This document shows, piece by piece, positions 17,720 through 26,012 of a DNA stretch of 64,000 nt. Each line of letters opens with the position of its first letter. The first letter of the stretch is position 1. The stretch is from Leucobacter sp. L43 (GTDB lineage: Bacteria; Actinomycetota; Actinomycetes; Actinomycetales; Microbacteriaceae). The stretch spans positions 372,001-436,000 of the forward strand of contig NZ_JAENJG010000001.1 in the NCBI RefSeq assembly GCF_016597785.1. The letters run 5' to 3'. Under the pieces are notes generated by a model, which did not search any database, was not told where the DNA came from, and saw nothing but the letters and a program-made list of their open reading frames with translations. The position numbers and the translations under genes were made by a program.

Positions 17720-19711
17720 CTAGCGGGTCCTGCGCTCCACTTCGTCGAGCACGAGGCTCTGCAGCACCTCGGGCAGCGTGCGCACGTCGAGCACGGTACG
17801 CCCGTTCGGGGCGTAGCGCGACTCGAGGTCGCCCGGCCCGATCCCGATGCCGTGCACCTCGACGCCCGCCGACCGCAGGCGACGCAACGCGTGCTCAGCC
17901 GCGGTCGGATCGTTCGACCCTCCGTCGCTCACGAGGATCACGATGCGTCGGCGCTCCCTGCCGTTGGCTGCGCCCCCGTCCGAGTGCTCTGATTCGCCCA
18001 GGCCGAGCTGGTCCGCGGCTGCGCGCAGGGCTGCACCGTCGTTCGTGGACCCGCGCGGAACGCGAATCGCGCCGTGCACCGCGCGGCGCACCGAATCATC
18101 GAGCCCGCTCGACAGCGGTTTGACCACATCGACGGCTGAGTCGAAGACGACGAGCGCGGTGCGAATGTCGAGGTCGAGTGCAGCTCCCCCGACGCGTTCA
18201 GCGGCCTCGATGTCACGTGCCACCCCAGCGAGGGCCTCCGTCATGATCAGCATCGTGTCGGCCGCTGCTTCTGCCGCGGCACCCTGCATCGAAGCGGAGC
18301 GGTCGAGGAGCAGCACGTAATCGGTGCTTCCCGCGCGGCGCGTGCGGCGCGCGCGCATCGCCCGGTCACGGAAGGCGCGCGGCCGTCGCTGGCCAGCGCG
18401 AGACTCGGCGACTGCTGCGGCTAGCGAGTCCGCAGCGAGGTCATCGCCCTCCGGGCGAGGCCGGGCATCCGGCACGCGACGCGAGGTCACACGCTCGGCG
18501 ATCACCTGCGCCCACACGGCGCGCATCCGCTCGATCGCGTCCGCGAGTGAGGCCGCTCGCCCGCGGTAGTCGGCGAGTTCGGTCTCGGCGAACCCGCCCG
18601 CCGATCCTCCGCTCGCTCCATGCAGCGGCTCTGCAGGCTGCGCGGAATCGTTCGCGGGTGGCGGCGCCTCGGGCATCAGCCCGCGATCGTCAGTGCGCCC
18701 GCCGCCGGGCATCGGCGTCGACAGCATCCGTTCCACGAAGGCTGCCTGCTGGGACGCGAAGAGGTCGGCGCCCTCGGCTGTCTCGCGACCATCGCCGGCG
18801 CGAGCTCGCTCCTCCTCCGTCTCGCCTGTCTCGCCGTCCCCGTCAGATGCGTCGGGATCCTGGTCGGGCTCGTCACCATCCCGCTCATCTCCTTCTGCAT
18901 CTGCGTCGCCATCTCCCGCGTGCTGCCCGCTCGACGACAGCGCCGTCTCGGGTGCCGGCTCGTCGTCTGCGCCGCCCGCTCCGCTGTGCGCGTCGAGTCC
19001 GCGTTCAGCGGCGTCTCGTGCCGCGAGTTGCTCGTAGGCGCCGAGCAACCAGGCGACTGCGCGCTCAAACCTGAGCACCGCGCTCCGCTTCGAGTCGGGC
19101 GCCATCACGCGCCGGAACGTCCGGAGTTGATCCAGCATCTCGTGCTCAGCCCGCCCGATCGCATCTCGGTGCGCGTCGATTGGCAGCAACTCGCTCCACG
19201 CCCGCCGTACGTCGATGTGCGTGCCCGCCAACACTGTATGAGCGTCGGCGGCGCCTGCGACTCCAGCGCGCAGGACGACGGCGATCCACTGCAGGTGGCG
19301 CGGCCACGTCGTGACGTCCGACGGCACGCTCCGACACGTCGCCGCCAGCAGTGGCGCGCGCAGGCCGGGCATTGCGGTGAGCAGTTCACTCATCGCCTGC
19401 ACACGGTACACCGCATCGAACAGGGGCGTCGCGTCGGGCCGAACGCGAGTGAATGACGCGCGTCGACGAGCGCGGGCGGGTTCGACGCGATTGTTCCGAG
19501 GCCCCTCCCAGAGATGCAGAAAGGCGAGCGCCACCGCCTCGGACTCCGAATGCCCGCGCACGCCGTACCAGCCGAGACCGACCCGGAGTTCCCGGTCCGT
19601 GAGTTCCCAGACCTCATCATCCGTGACATGCACCGGGATCCCGATCACTGCGCCGACCCCTTCGAGTCGGGCGCGCAGCCCCGTGCCCATCAGGTGCTCG
19701 TTCACGGCCAT
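17720..19711 (-). CDS. vWA-domain protein (CobT/ViaA/NorD-like MoxR partner)
   Basis: The 663-residue protein has three parts. Residues 1-235 form a helical N-terminal domain (SEAVALAFLHLWEGPR). Residues 240-375 are a strongly acidic, disordered linker rich in D, E and G. From about residue 460 there is a von Willebrand A domain with an intact MIDAS: DRSAS (D470), a Thr in RGSTND, and Asp in LVSDGGS. This layout resembles CobT and other vWA partners of MoxR/CobS-type AAA+ ATPases. A MoxR-type ATPase gene starts 56 bases away on the opposite strand. Role inferred: target recognition for an ATPase-driven assembly or metal-insertion reaction. ATG 19711 (AGGG 7 bases upstream) is preferred over GTG 19717. 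Confidence 0.8.
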   Translation of the reverse strand: MAVNEHLMGTGLRARLEGVGAVIGIPVHVTDDEVWELTDRELRVGLGWYGVRGHSESEAVALAFLHLWEGPRNNRVEPARARRRASFTRVRPDATPLFDAVYRVQAMSELLTAMPGLRAPLLAATCRSVPSDVTTWPRHLQWIAVVLRAGVAGAADAHTVLAGTHIDVRRAWSELLPIDAHRDAIGRAEHEMLDQLRTFRRVMAPDSKRSAVLRFERAVAWLLGAYEQLAARDAAERGLDAHSGAGGADDEPAPETALSSSGQHAGDGDADAEGDERDGDEPDQDPDASDGDGETGETEEERARAGDGRETAEGADLFASQQAAFVERMLSTPMPGGGRTDDRGLMPEAPPPANDSAQPAEPLHGASGGSAGGFAETELADYRGRAASLADAIERMRAVWAQVIAERVTSRRVPDARPRPEGDDLAADSLAAAVAESRAGQRRPRAFRDRAMRARRTRRAGSTDYVLLLDRSASMQGAAAEAAADTMLIMTEALAGVARDIEAAERVGGAALDLDIRTALVVFDSAVDVVKPLSSGLDDSVRRAVHGAIRVPRGSTNDGAALRAAADQLGLGESEHSDGGAANGRERRRIVILVSDGGSNDPTAAEHALRRLRSAGVEVHGIGIGPGDLESRYAPNGRTVLDVRTLPEVLQSLVLDEVERRTR

Positions 19712-19755
19712 GCTCACACCCTATCCGCGCCCTCAGTCGCCTTCGTGCCGCGTGA

Positions 19756-19761
19756 TAGCGT
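19756..19761 (+). promoter_or_regulatory. Leaderless-type -10 for the MoxR ATPase gene
   Basis: TAGCGT ends 6 bases before the ATG at 19768 and no Shine-Dalgarno is present. It lies in the 56-base divergent gap between the vWA and MoxR genes. Confidence 0.5.
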
Positions 19762-19767
19762 GACGCC

Positions 19768-21177
19768 ATGCTCTCCGTCGATTCAGACCCCGCACTCGGC
19801 GAAGCCGTCGCATTGCGAACGGAACTGCGGCGAATCCGTCGGGCCAGAGCGGCTGACGACGACGCCTCCGCATCGCATGCGGAAGACTTGGCGAGCGTCG
19901 AACAGCGCTTGACCGCCCTCGAGCAGGATCCAGCCAACCAGAGCTTGTTCGCGTCCGCGCTCGACGAACGGGCTGCCTCGCTGCGCATCGCGGCGCTGGC
20001 TCGTCGCGCAGAGGCGAAGGCGGAGCGCAGCCGCGCAGCCGCAGACGCCATCATCGCTCGCGCTGTGCGCGCCGCTCGACCCTTGACCTCGGCCGAATCG
20101 GATCGCGTGCGCGAGCTGCGCGCGCGTCGTCCCGATGCCGACTGGCAGCAGAGCATCGACAGCGTCGAGCGCAGGGATGCCGTGCTCGAGGCGCTCGGCA
20201 GCGTGCGTATCCGCGAAGCGCGCCGACAACTCCGCGAGGGTCTCCTGCAGACACAGCAGATGCGCGGCATCATCAGCGAAGCCGTGCCAGCGCTCCGGCA
20301 GGGCGAGCCGGTCTTGCTCGTCGGCGAGACCGGCGGAGCGAAGACGGCGCTCGCGGAGCACCTGTCCCGGGTCGGCCTCGGTCGCGAGCCGGAGCTCATC
20401 TCGGGATACGGCGACATCACGAGTGCGCAAGTGATCGGCACGCATGAGCTCCGCACCGAAGCCGGCGCGACCGTCAGCGTCTTCACGCCTGGCCCGTTGC
20501 TTCGCGCCATGCGAGAGGGCCGGCCGGTGATCCTCGATGAGGTGAACGCGATGCCGCCCGAGTTCCTCAAGCGCTTGAATCGCATTCTGCAGTTGCGCCC
20601 GGGAGACGTGCTGCACGTGCAGGAAGACGCGGGGCGTCCGGTGACCATCGCATCCGGTTTCGCCGTGCTCGCCACGGCGAACGAGCAGACGCCGCACCGC
20701 TACCGTGGGCTCGATCGCCTGAGCGCGGAGCTGGTGAACCGCTTCGGGGCGAACGCCTACCGTGTGCACTACCCCGATACCGGGTGCGACTATGCCGCGT
20801 TCCCGGCGGAGAACGGCCTGCTCGCCGTCGCCGCCGTTGCCGATCATCACGGCGGGCTCCCGGACCACGTCCCGCCGGAGGAGTTGATCCGGGCCGCACG
20901 GGCGGCGTTCATCAGCCAGCAGGTCTTCGCCGGTGAGCATGGTTCCGGCTTTGGAGAGTACGTGAGCACGGAGCGTGAGATCGACGGGCGCCCGGGGCTG
21001 GAGGAATCCGTCATCGCCCCACGCACACTTGTCGCCATTCTGCGGAAGGTGGCGGGAAGCGCGGGCGAGATCACCCTCGATCGTGCGTTCACGAGATTCG
21101 TCGAGGGCGTCATGCATCGTGAGGATCGACGCGTGCTGGCGTTGATTCTGGAAGGCCAGGGCTTCCGGATCGCCTGA
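19768..21177 (+). CDS. MoxR/AAA_5-type AAA+ ATPase with coiled-coil N-terminus
   Basis: The 469-residue ATPase has Walker A GETGGAKT (186-193), Walker B VILDEVN (254-260), sensor-1 LATANEQTP (about 301-309) and an arginine-rich lid. SGYGDITSAQVIGTHEL is typical of the MoxR/NorQ/CobS group. Residues 1-150 are unusual: a highly charged helical region, likely coiled coil (VEQRLTALEQ, ALARRAEAKAERSRAAADAI), making it longer than ordinary MoxR (about 300-350). Its expected partner is the divergent vWA protein. Such pairs remodel or activate target enzymes using ATP; the target here is unknown. Confidence 0.85.
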   Translation: MLSVDSDPALGEAVALRTELRRIRRARAADDDASASHAEDLASVEQRLTALEQDPANQSLFASALDERAASLRIAALARRAEAKAERSRAAADAIIARAVRAARPLTSAESDRVRELRARRPDADWQQSIDSVERRDAVLEALGSVRIREARRQLREGLLQTQQMRGIISEAVPALRQGEPVLLVGETGGAKTALAEHLSRVGLGREPELISGYGDITSAQVIGTHELRTEAGATVSVFTPGPLLRAMREGRPVILDEVNAMPPEFLKRLNRILQLRPGDVLHVQEDAGRPVTIASGFAVLATANEQTPHRYRGLDRLSAELVNRFGANAYRVHYPDTGCDYAAFPAENGLLAVAAVADHHGGLPDHVPPEELIRAARAAFISQQVFAGEHGSGFGEYVSTEREIDGRPGLEESVIAPRTLVAILRKVAGSAGEITLDRAFTRFVEGVMHREDRRVLALILEGQGFRIA

Positions 21178-21214
21178 GCCGCGCGAGCAGGCGGTCTGCC
21201 TGCCGCAGATGAAC

Positions 21215-21270
21215 GCGACCTCCGGATGGGAGTGCCGGGTTGCGCACCCGTTCTCTCACCCGGAGGTCGC
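21215..21270. terminator. Hairpin between convergent MoxR and surface-protein genes
   Basis: GCGACCTCCGG (21215-21225) and CCGGAGGTCGC (21260-21270) are perfect 11-base arms, with a weaker inner palindrome. It lies 37 bases after the MoxR stop. No T-tract. Confidence 0.6.
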
Positions 21271-21299
21271 GGCTTCCGGCTACAGCGTCGCCGGAAGCC
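21271..21299. terminator. Second hairpin, close to the surface-protein stop
   Basis: GGCTTCCGGC (21271-21280) and GCCGGAAGCC (21290-21299) form a perfect 10-base stem with a 9-base loop, 5 bases beyond the surface-protein stop codon. It probably terminates that minus-strand gene. Confidence 0.6.
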
Positions 21300-21304
21300 G
21301 GGAA

Positions 21305-23902
21305 TTAGTGTCGTCCGTCACCGCGCAGACGACGCAGACGAGACTGTGCGAGGAACAGCACCAGGCTGAGCGCGGCGAGTCCGAGCCCCATGCCAAGCAC
21401 CGGCGTCATCTCCGAGCCGGTGGTCGCCAAGCCCTGCGGCTTGTCTGCGACCGCCTGCGGAGCACCGGGCCCCGTCGGCGTTCCAGGCTTCGCGGGTGCA
21501 TCCTGACCGGGCTCCGTCGGCTCCTTCTTCGGGTCGGAGGGGAGCGCGACCGGAGTCGTGGTCGTCGCAGAGCACGCGTCCTCGATGATGCAGAACTCGT
21601 CGGGGATCGACGCCGCGTTGACGAGGCTCAGGTCCCCGGCACCGGTGACCTCGACCGAGTACGTGAACGATGTCGACGCTCCCACTGGCAGGGGGCCGCT
21701 CCACGTCAGCGTCGGCTCCGCGTACGAGACCTCACCGGTCTCGGCTGCGGCGTCCCCGTTGTAGGTGGCGTCGTCGAGCACGGCGCTGAGGTCGTCGTGA
21801 GCGACGGCAGGTTCAGCTTCGGTGAACGCCACTCCGCCGGTGTTCTTCACCGTCACGGTGTAGTCAACGCGATCCCCTGGCGCCGCGACGCCGGTGAACG
21901 ACGACGACTTCTCGATCCCGAGGCCGGGAACGCCGTGCGTCGTGCAATCGGCGCGCTCGCCGTCGACGGGTGCGCACGTCGATCCTTCATCGCCCGGGTC
22001 GCCCAGGAAGTTCGCCAGAGCCATGTCTCCCAGCTCGGCTCCGGGCTTCGGCTTGACGGAGTAAGTCACCTCGGCGTGCTGCCCCGGGAGGAGCGTGCCT
22101 TCGATGGTGAAGCGTCCATCAGTGATCGGCGACACCGACAGGGTCTCCGTATTGGAGACCGGATCCGAGACCACCTCGGCGTCGTCGAGCACGCCGCTGA
22201 GGTTGTCTTCGCGGAGCAGTTCGACCGGGGCCGTGCCGGTGCCCTCGAAGTGGAGCACGTACTCGATCGTCTCGCCGGGGCGCACGACGGAGCCGCTCGC
22301 CGGGTTGCTCTCCTTCCAGTCCTCCCATGCCCCGGACCCCACGGTGCTCGAGGTCGCGCAGGGAGAGGCAGGATCAGCGGCGAAGGCGTCCAGGCACACC
22401 GTGTTCAGGAGGTGATAGTCGCCGGATTCGTTCGGCTCCGCGGTCACGGAGTACGTCACGGTGGCGGTCTCGCCCGACAAGAGCGCACCCTTCCAAGTCA
22501 GCTCGGACCCGTCGACCGCGACGGTTCCGCTGCTCGCCGCAGCGTCGTCGTTGTACGTCGCGTCGTCGAGCACGCCTGACATGTCGTCGGTGAACGAGCA
22601 GGGCCGTTCGACGGTGCAGTCACCGGGGCCGTTGTTGGTCACATCGATCGTATACTCCACCGATCCGCCTGACGCGGGAAGCTCGGTCACATTCGCCGAC
22701 TTCTCGATCACGAGTTCAGGGTCGGGCGGTGTCGCCGTGTTCGTCACGGTGCAATCGACCATGCTCCCGGGAGGAAGGGTTCCGGCTTCAACCACGAGCG
22801 AGGTGGCACCGTCTGCGGGTGCCAGAGCGGCGTCGGGCTCCCCGTTGACCGCGCACTGCCACGTCGGCTCGTACGCGCTGAGATCCGTCGCTCCGTCACC
22901 GGTCTCCGCGAGCTCGACGCGCGTGTTGGAGAGGACGACGACCTCGTCGGTGGTCGCGGTGTTGCCGGTGCCGGTCGATGCCGAAGACAGCACGTTGCCG
23001 TTGCTGGTCGCCTGCACGGTGAACGAATCATCGGGAGCGACCCGAGAGTCCACCTGCTTCGTGAGGCGCACCTTCGACGTCATGATGCCGAACGCGACGG
23101 CCTGACGGGAGATGACCGTCTCCCCCAGTCGCTGGGTGAGGTACGACGGCTCGGTCGCACTGACGACCGTGGCAAGGGTCGCGCCATTCGCACCCCACGT
23201 GCCGTCGCAGAGCACTTCGGTGGTCCCTTCTCCGGGCATCGGATCGGGGCAGCCGCCCGGGTTCGCCGGGTTGGTCCTCGCCCCGCGGTCGATCACATTG
23301 ATCGGCACGTCCGACGACCAGGTGATCGTCTCCCCGCCGCCCAACTGCGGACCATCGGTCACCTCGGCATCGGCTCCGACGAGGGCGTAGCCCGTCACCA
23401 CGTTGCCCCCCGCGTCCTTCACCTCGATGTCCCGCAGCGTCAGCAGATTCGCTCCCCACTCACCCTCACCAGCCGTCATCAGGGCCGGCTTGCCGGGGAT
23501 GTCGTTGTAGGTGCCACCACCGAGGGCGCCGCCCGTCGCGCCGCCGAGCGTCGGCAGCGCTGAAGCCACGATGTCGCGGTGCGTGTACGGATGGTCCGTC
23601 TTCGACTCCGCGGAGTCCTTGATGTTGAACGACGCCGTGTACCCGCCGGCGAGCGCGACCTGCATGTCCTGACCAGCGTCCGACTTCGCCTGCGCGTCAT
23701 CGAAACCGGCCATGTCGAGCCAGAAGATCGTGTCGGCGTACCTACCGCTCGACGCGTAGCCGCCGCCGGCGGACTCCCCCACTGCGTTGGCCACCGTCGG
23801 CGCCGAAGCCACCAGCGATGTCCCCGCGATCACGGCGCTGACGAGGAGTGCCCCCGCCGCCCGTCCTGGCCGACGAAGCCAGTGTTCCCTATTCGTGTGC
23901 AT
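21305..23902 (-). CDS. Sortase-type cell-surface protein with CshA-like N-terminal and DUF11-like repeats
   Basis: The 865-residue protein has a Sec signal peptide (LRRPGRAAGALLVSAVIAG, cleavage likely after VANA near residue 40). An N-terminal domain (about 50-280; TIFWLDMAGFDDAQ, NDIPGKPALMTAGEG) is CshA-like. A spanning region follows, then three related beta-sandwich repeats (about 390-500, 510-625 and 665-780), each with a DD(M/L)SGVLDDA core. The tail is a Pro-rich wall-spanning stretch, the LPXTG-like signal LATTG, a hydrophobic helix and an RLRRLRGDGRH tail. Role inferred: adhesin or fibril protein anchored to peptidoglycan. ATG 23902 has GAGG 6 bases upstream. No sortase gene is in the window. 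The repeat-coding DNA near 21775, 22190 and 22570 is visibly similar. Confidence 0.85.
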   Translation of the reverse strand: MHTNREHWLRRPGRAAGALLVSAVIAGTSLVASAPTVANAVGESAGGGYASSGRYADTIFWLDMAGFDDAQAKSDAGQDMQVALAGGYTASFNIKDSAESKTDHPYTHRDIVASALPTLGGATGGALGGGTYNDIPGKPALMTAGEGEWGANLLTLRDIEVKDAGGNVVTGYALVGADAEVTDGPQLGGGETITWSSDVPINVIDRGARTNPANPGGCPDPMPGEGTTEVLCDGTWGANGATLATVVSATEPSYLTQRLGETVISRQAVAFGIMTSKVRLTKQVDSRVAPDDSFTVQATSNGNVLSSASTGTGNTATTDEVVVLSNTRVELAETGDGATDLSAYEPTWQCAVNGEPDAALAPADGATSLVVEAGTLPPGSMVDCTVTNTATPPDPELVIEKSANVTELPASGGSVEYTIDVTNNGPGDCTVERPCSFTDDMSGVLDDATYNDDAAASSGTVAVDGSELTWKGALLSGETATVTYSVTAEPNESGDYHLLNTVCLDAFAADPASPCATSSTVGSGAWEDWKESNPASGSVVRPGETIEYVLHFEGTGTAPVELLREDNLSGVLDDAEVVSDPVSNTETLSVSPITDGRFTIEGTLLPGQHAEVTYSVKPKPGAELGDMALANFLGDPGDEGSTCAPVDGERADCTTHGVPGLGIEKSSSFTGVAAPGDRVDYTVTVKNTGGVAFTEAEPAVAHDDLSAVLDDATYNGDAAAETGEVSYAEPTLTWSGPLPVGASTSFTYSVEVTGAGDLSLVNAASIPDEFCIIEDACSATTTTPVALPSDPKKEPTEPGQDAPAKPGTPTGPGAPQAVADKPQGLATTGSEMTPVLGMGLGLAALSLVLFLAQSRLRRLRGDGRH

Positions 23903-23931
23903 GTCAATCCTCTGATCCAATACCGGACTTC

Positions 23932-23961
23932 GCGCAGCGCAGAAGGATCTGCACGCTGCGC
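23932..23961 (-). repeat. Inverted repeat in surface-protein leader
   Basis: GCGCAGCG (23932-23939) and CGCTGCGC (23954-23961) are perfect 8-base arms about 30 bases upstream of the start codon. This could be an RNA stem in the 5' leader or an operator. Confidence 0.4.
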
Positions 23962-23963
23962 AA

Positions 23964-24003
23964 CGACCAATTTCTCATCGGATCGGGAGGGGATCGACCA
24001 ATT
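23964..24003 (-). promoter_or_regulatory. Two AATTGGTCG direct repeats upstream of surface protein
   Basis: AATTGGTCG occurs on the minus strand at 23964-23972 and 23995-24003, 31 bases apart (about three helical turns), 62-101 bases upstream of the start codon. They stand out as AT-rich in GC-rich surroundings and could be paired operator sites. Confidence 0.35.
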
Positions 24004-24037
24004 CAGGTGAAGTCAGTAGTGGAGCATCCGCTTTTAC

Positions 24038-24061
24038 GCACGCCGACTGCGTCGGCCGTGC
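24038..24061. terminator. Hairpin downstream of aroB
   Basis: GCACGCCGAC (24038-24047) and GTCGGCCGTGC (24051-24061) pair with one bulge and a 3-base loop, about 47 bases past the aroB stop. No T-tract follows on the minus strand. Confidence 0.45.
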
Positions 24062-24107
24062 ACGGAAGGCGGGGCGGTCGCGAGGAGGCGAACTCAGAGC
24101 ACCGTCG

Positions 24108-25187
24108 CTAGTTCGCGATCTCCTGGTACGCGAACTGCAGCATCGAGTCGTCGACTCCCGCCAGCACGCGCGGCTTGCCGATCTCGTCGAGCACGATGAA
24201 ACGCAGCATGCCAGCGCGAGCCTTCTTGTCGCGCTGCATCGCTGCGAGGAGCCCCGGCCAGCGGCCAGCCGGATACGAGAGCGGCAGGGTCAGGGAGGTG
24301 AGGATGCTCCGGTGCCGATCCACCGCCGCATCCGACAGCGCGCCGGCGAGGCGTCCGAGTTCGGCCGCGTACATCATCCCGATCGAGATCGCGACGCCGT
24401 GCCGCCACTGGTAGCGCTCCGCATGCTCGATCGCGTGCCCCAGGGTGTGTCCGTAGTTCAGGATCTCCCGCAGACCGCCCTCACGGAAATCCTCGGAGAC
24501 GACCCGAGCCTTCACCCCGACGGAGAGCTCGACAAGGCGCTGGAACTCCGGCGTCGTCGGATCGGTGGCGCGGTCGACGTCGCGCTCGAGAATGTCGAGG
24601 ATCTCCGGCTCCGCGATGAAGCCGCACTTGGCGATCTCGGCGAAGCCGGCGAGAATCTCGTTGCGCGGCAGCGTCTCGAGCAGGTCGAGGTCGCAGATGA
24701 CGGCAGCGGGGGCGTAGAAGCTCCCGACGAGGTTCTTCCCCTCGGTGGTGTTGATGCCGGTCTTGCCGCCCACTGACGCGTCGACCATGCCGAGCACAGT
24801 CGTGGGGATCTGCACGAGGCGCACGCCGCGAAGCCAGGTCGCGGCGACGAATCCAGCGAGATCGGTCACAGCGCCGCCTCCGAGACCGATCACCGCGTCC
24901 GTGCGGGTGAAGTCCGACTGGCCGAGGATCTGCCAGCAGAACGCCGCGACCTCGACGCGCTTGGCGGATTCCGCATCGGGCACCTCGGCGAGGAGCACCT
25001 GCGTGTAGCGCTCCTGCAGCAGTTCGCGCAGGTCATTCGCGAACTTGCCGACGGTCGGCGTGTGCACGATCAGAACCTTCGCCACGCGCTCCCCGAGCGC
25101 TTCCGGCACACGATCGACCACGCCTCGGCCGATCGTGACCGTGTACGAGGTCTCCCCTGTGACCGAGATCTCCGCTGCATTGCTCAT
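24108..25187 (-). CDS. aroB: 3-dehydroquinate synthase
   Basis: The 359-residue enzyme converts DAHP to 3-dehydroquinate. GLGGGAVTDLAGFVAATWLRG is the NAD-binding signature, and TEGKNLVGSFYAP, NEILAGFAE and the metal-ligand region LNYGHTLGHAIEH are present. ATG 25187 overlaps the aroK stop (ATGA). Last gene of the alaS-to-aroB operon. Confidence 0.97.
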   Translation of the reverse strand: MSNAAEISVTGETSYTVTIGRGVVDRVPEALGERVAKVLIVHTPTVGKFANDLRELLQERYTQVLLAEVPDAESAKRVEVAAFCWQILGQSDFTRTDAVIGLGGGAVTDLAGFVAATWLRGVRLVQIPTTVLGMVDASVGGKTGINTTEGKNLVGSFYAPAAVICDLDLLETLPRNEILAGFAEIAKCGFIAEPEILDILERDVDRATDPTTPEFQRLVELSVGVKARVVSEDFREGGLREILNYGHTLGHAIEHAERYQWRHGVAISIGMMYAAELGRLAGALSDAAVDRHRSILTSLTLPLSYPAGRWPGLLAAMQRDKKARAGMLRFIVLDEIGKPRVLAGVDDSMLQFAYQEIAN

Positions 25188-25999
25188 GACTGCTCCTTCT
25201 CGCCTCGGCGGGCGCTCCGCTGGTGGCGTCCGCCGCCTCGCGCCCACTGGGCGACACGGCGGACGAGTTGTTCTTGGGTCGCGCGATCGGTGCGGTACGT
25301 CACATCCGCGACTTCCTCGTACAGTGGTCGCCGCTCGTTCAAGATGCGGCCCCAGGCCTGCGGGTCATCGCGCAGCAACGGCCTCCGGGCGATGTTCGCC
25401 GTGCGGAGCACCGCCTCCTGCGTGGTCATGAGCAGCACCACCGGGTGATTCGCGAGCAGTGCACGCGTGGACTCGGTGAGCACGGCGCCGCCACCCAGCG
25501 CAACGATACGGCAGCCCTCGACCGCGAGCTCCTCGGCGATCACCTCGGCTTCGATGCGACGGAACTCCGCTTCCCCGTGGGTCGCGAAGAACTCGGTGAT
25601 CACCCCGTGGCGCCGCACGATCACGGCGTCCGTATCGACGAAGGGCACCCCGAGCTCCCGAGCGACGCGTTTGCCGAGGCTGGTCTTGCCGGCTGCCATC
25701 GGGCCGACGAAGACGATAGCCCGATCGGGAAGCCGTGTGCCCGGTCGCCGACGTCGCCGTCGACGTCCGCGCGCACGCGGCGCGGAAGCGGTCCCCGCCG
25801 CAGCGCCGCCGGCATCCGCATTCGGAGCGCCGTGCTTGGCGGGACCGGAGCGCCCGGGTACCGCGGCGTTCTGCGCATCGGCCTTCGCCTGCTCCGCGAC
25901 GGACTGCGGAATCACCTGGAGCGGACTCGTCGGAGGTGTCGGCTTCGGCTTCTGCGTTGGCGGCCCGACATCGCGGGCGACCCTGCGGTGCCCGGTCAT
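25184..25999 (-). CDS. aroK: Shikimate kinase with long disordered N-terminal extension
   Basis: The protein is 271 residues against the usual 170 or so. The kinase domain begins near residue 93: P-loop GPMAAGKTS (99-107), DTDAVI and VALGGGAV (shikimate binding), and the RRPLL lid region. Residues 1-92 are Pro/Ala/Gly-rich and end in an arginine run (RGRRRRRRRPGTR, 77-89). ATG 25999, 13 bases after aroC, is the likeliest start but its GAGG is 11 bases away. A much shorter product would need a start inside the Arg-rich part, where no good candidate is seen. It phosphorylates shikimate at O3. Confidence 0.88.
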   Translation of the reverse strand: MTGHRRVARDVGPPTQKPKPTPPTSPLQVIPQSVAEQAKADAQNAAVPGRSGPAKHGAPNADAGGAAAGTASAPRARGRRRRRRRPGTRLPDRAIVFVGPMAAGKTSLGKRVARELGVPFVDTDAVIVRRHGVITEFFATHGEAEFRRIEAEVIAEELAVEGCRIVALGGGAVLTESTRALLANHPVVLLMTTQEAVLRTANIARRPLLRDDPQAWGRILNERRPLYEEVADVTYRTDRATQEQLVRRVAQWARGGGRHQRSARRGEKEQS

Positions 26000-26012
26000 C
26001 GTGCGCGATTCC

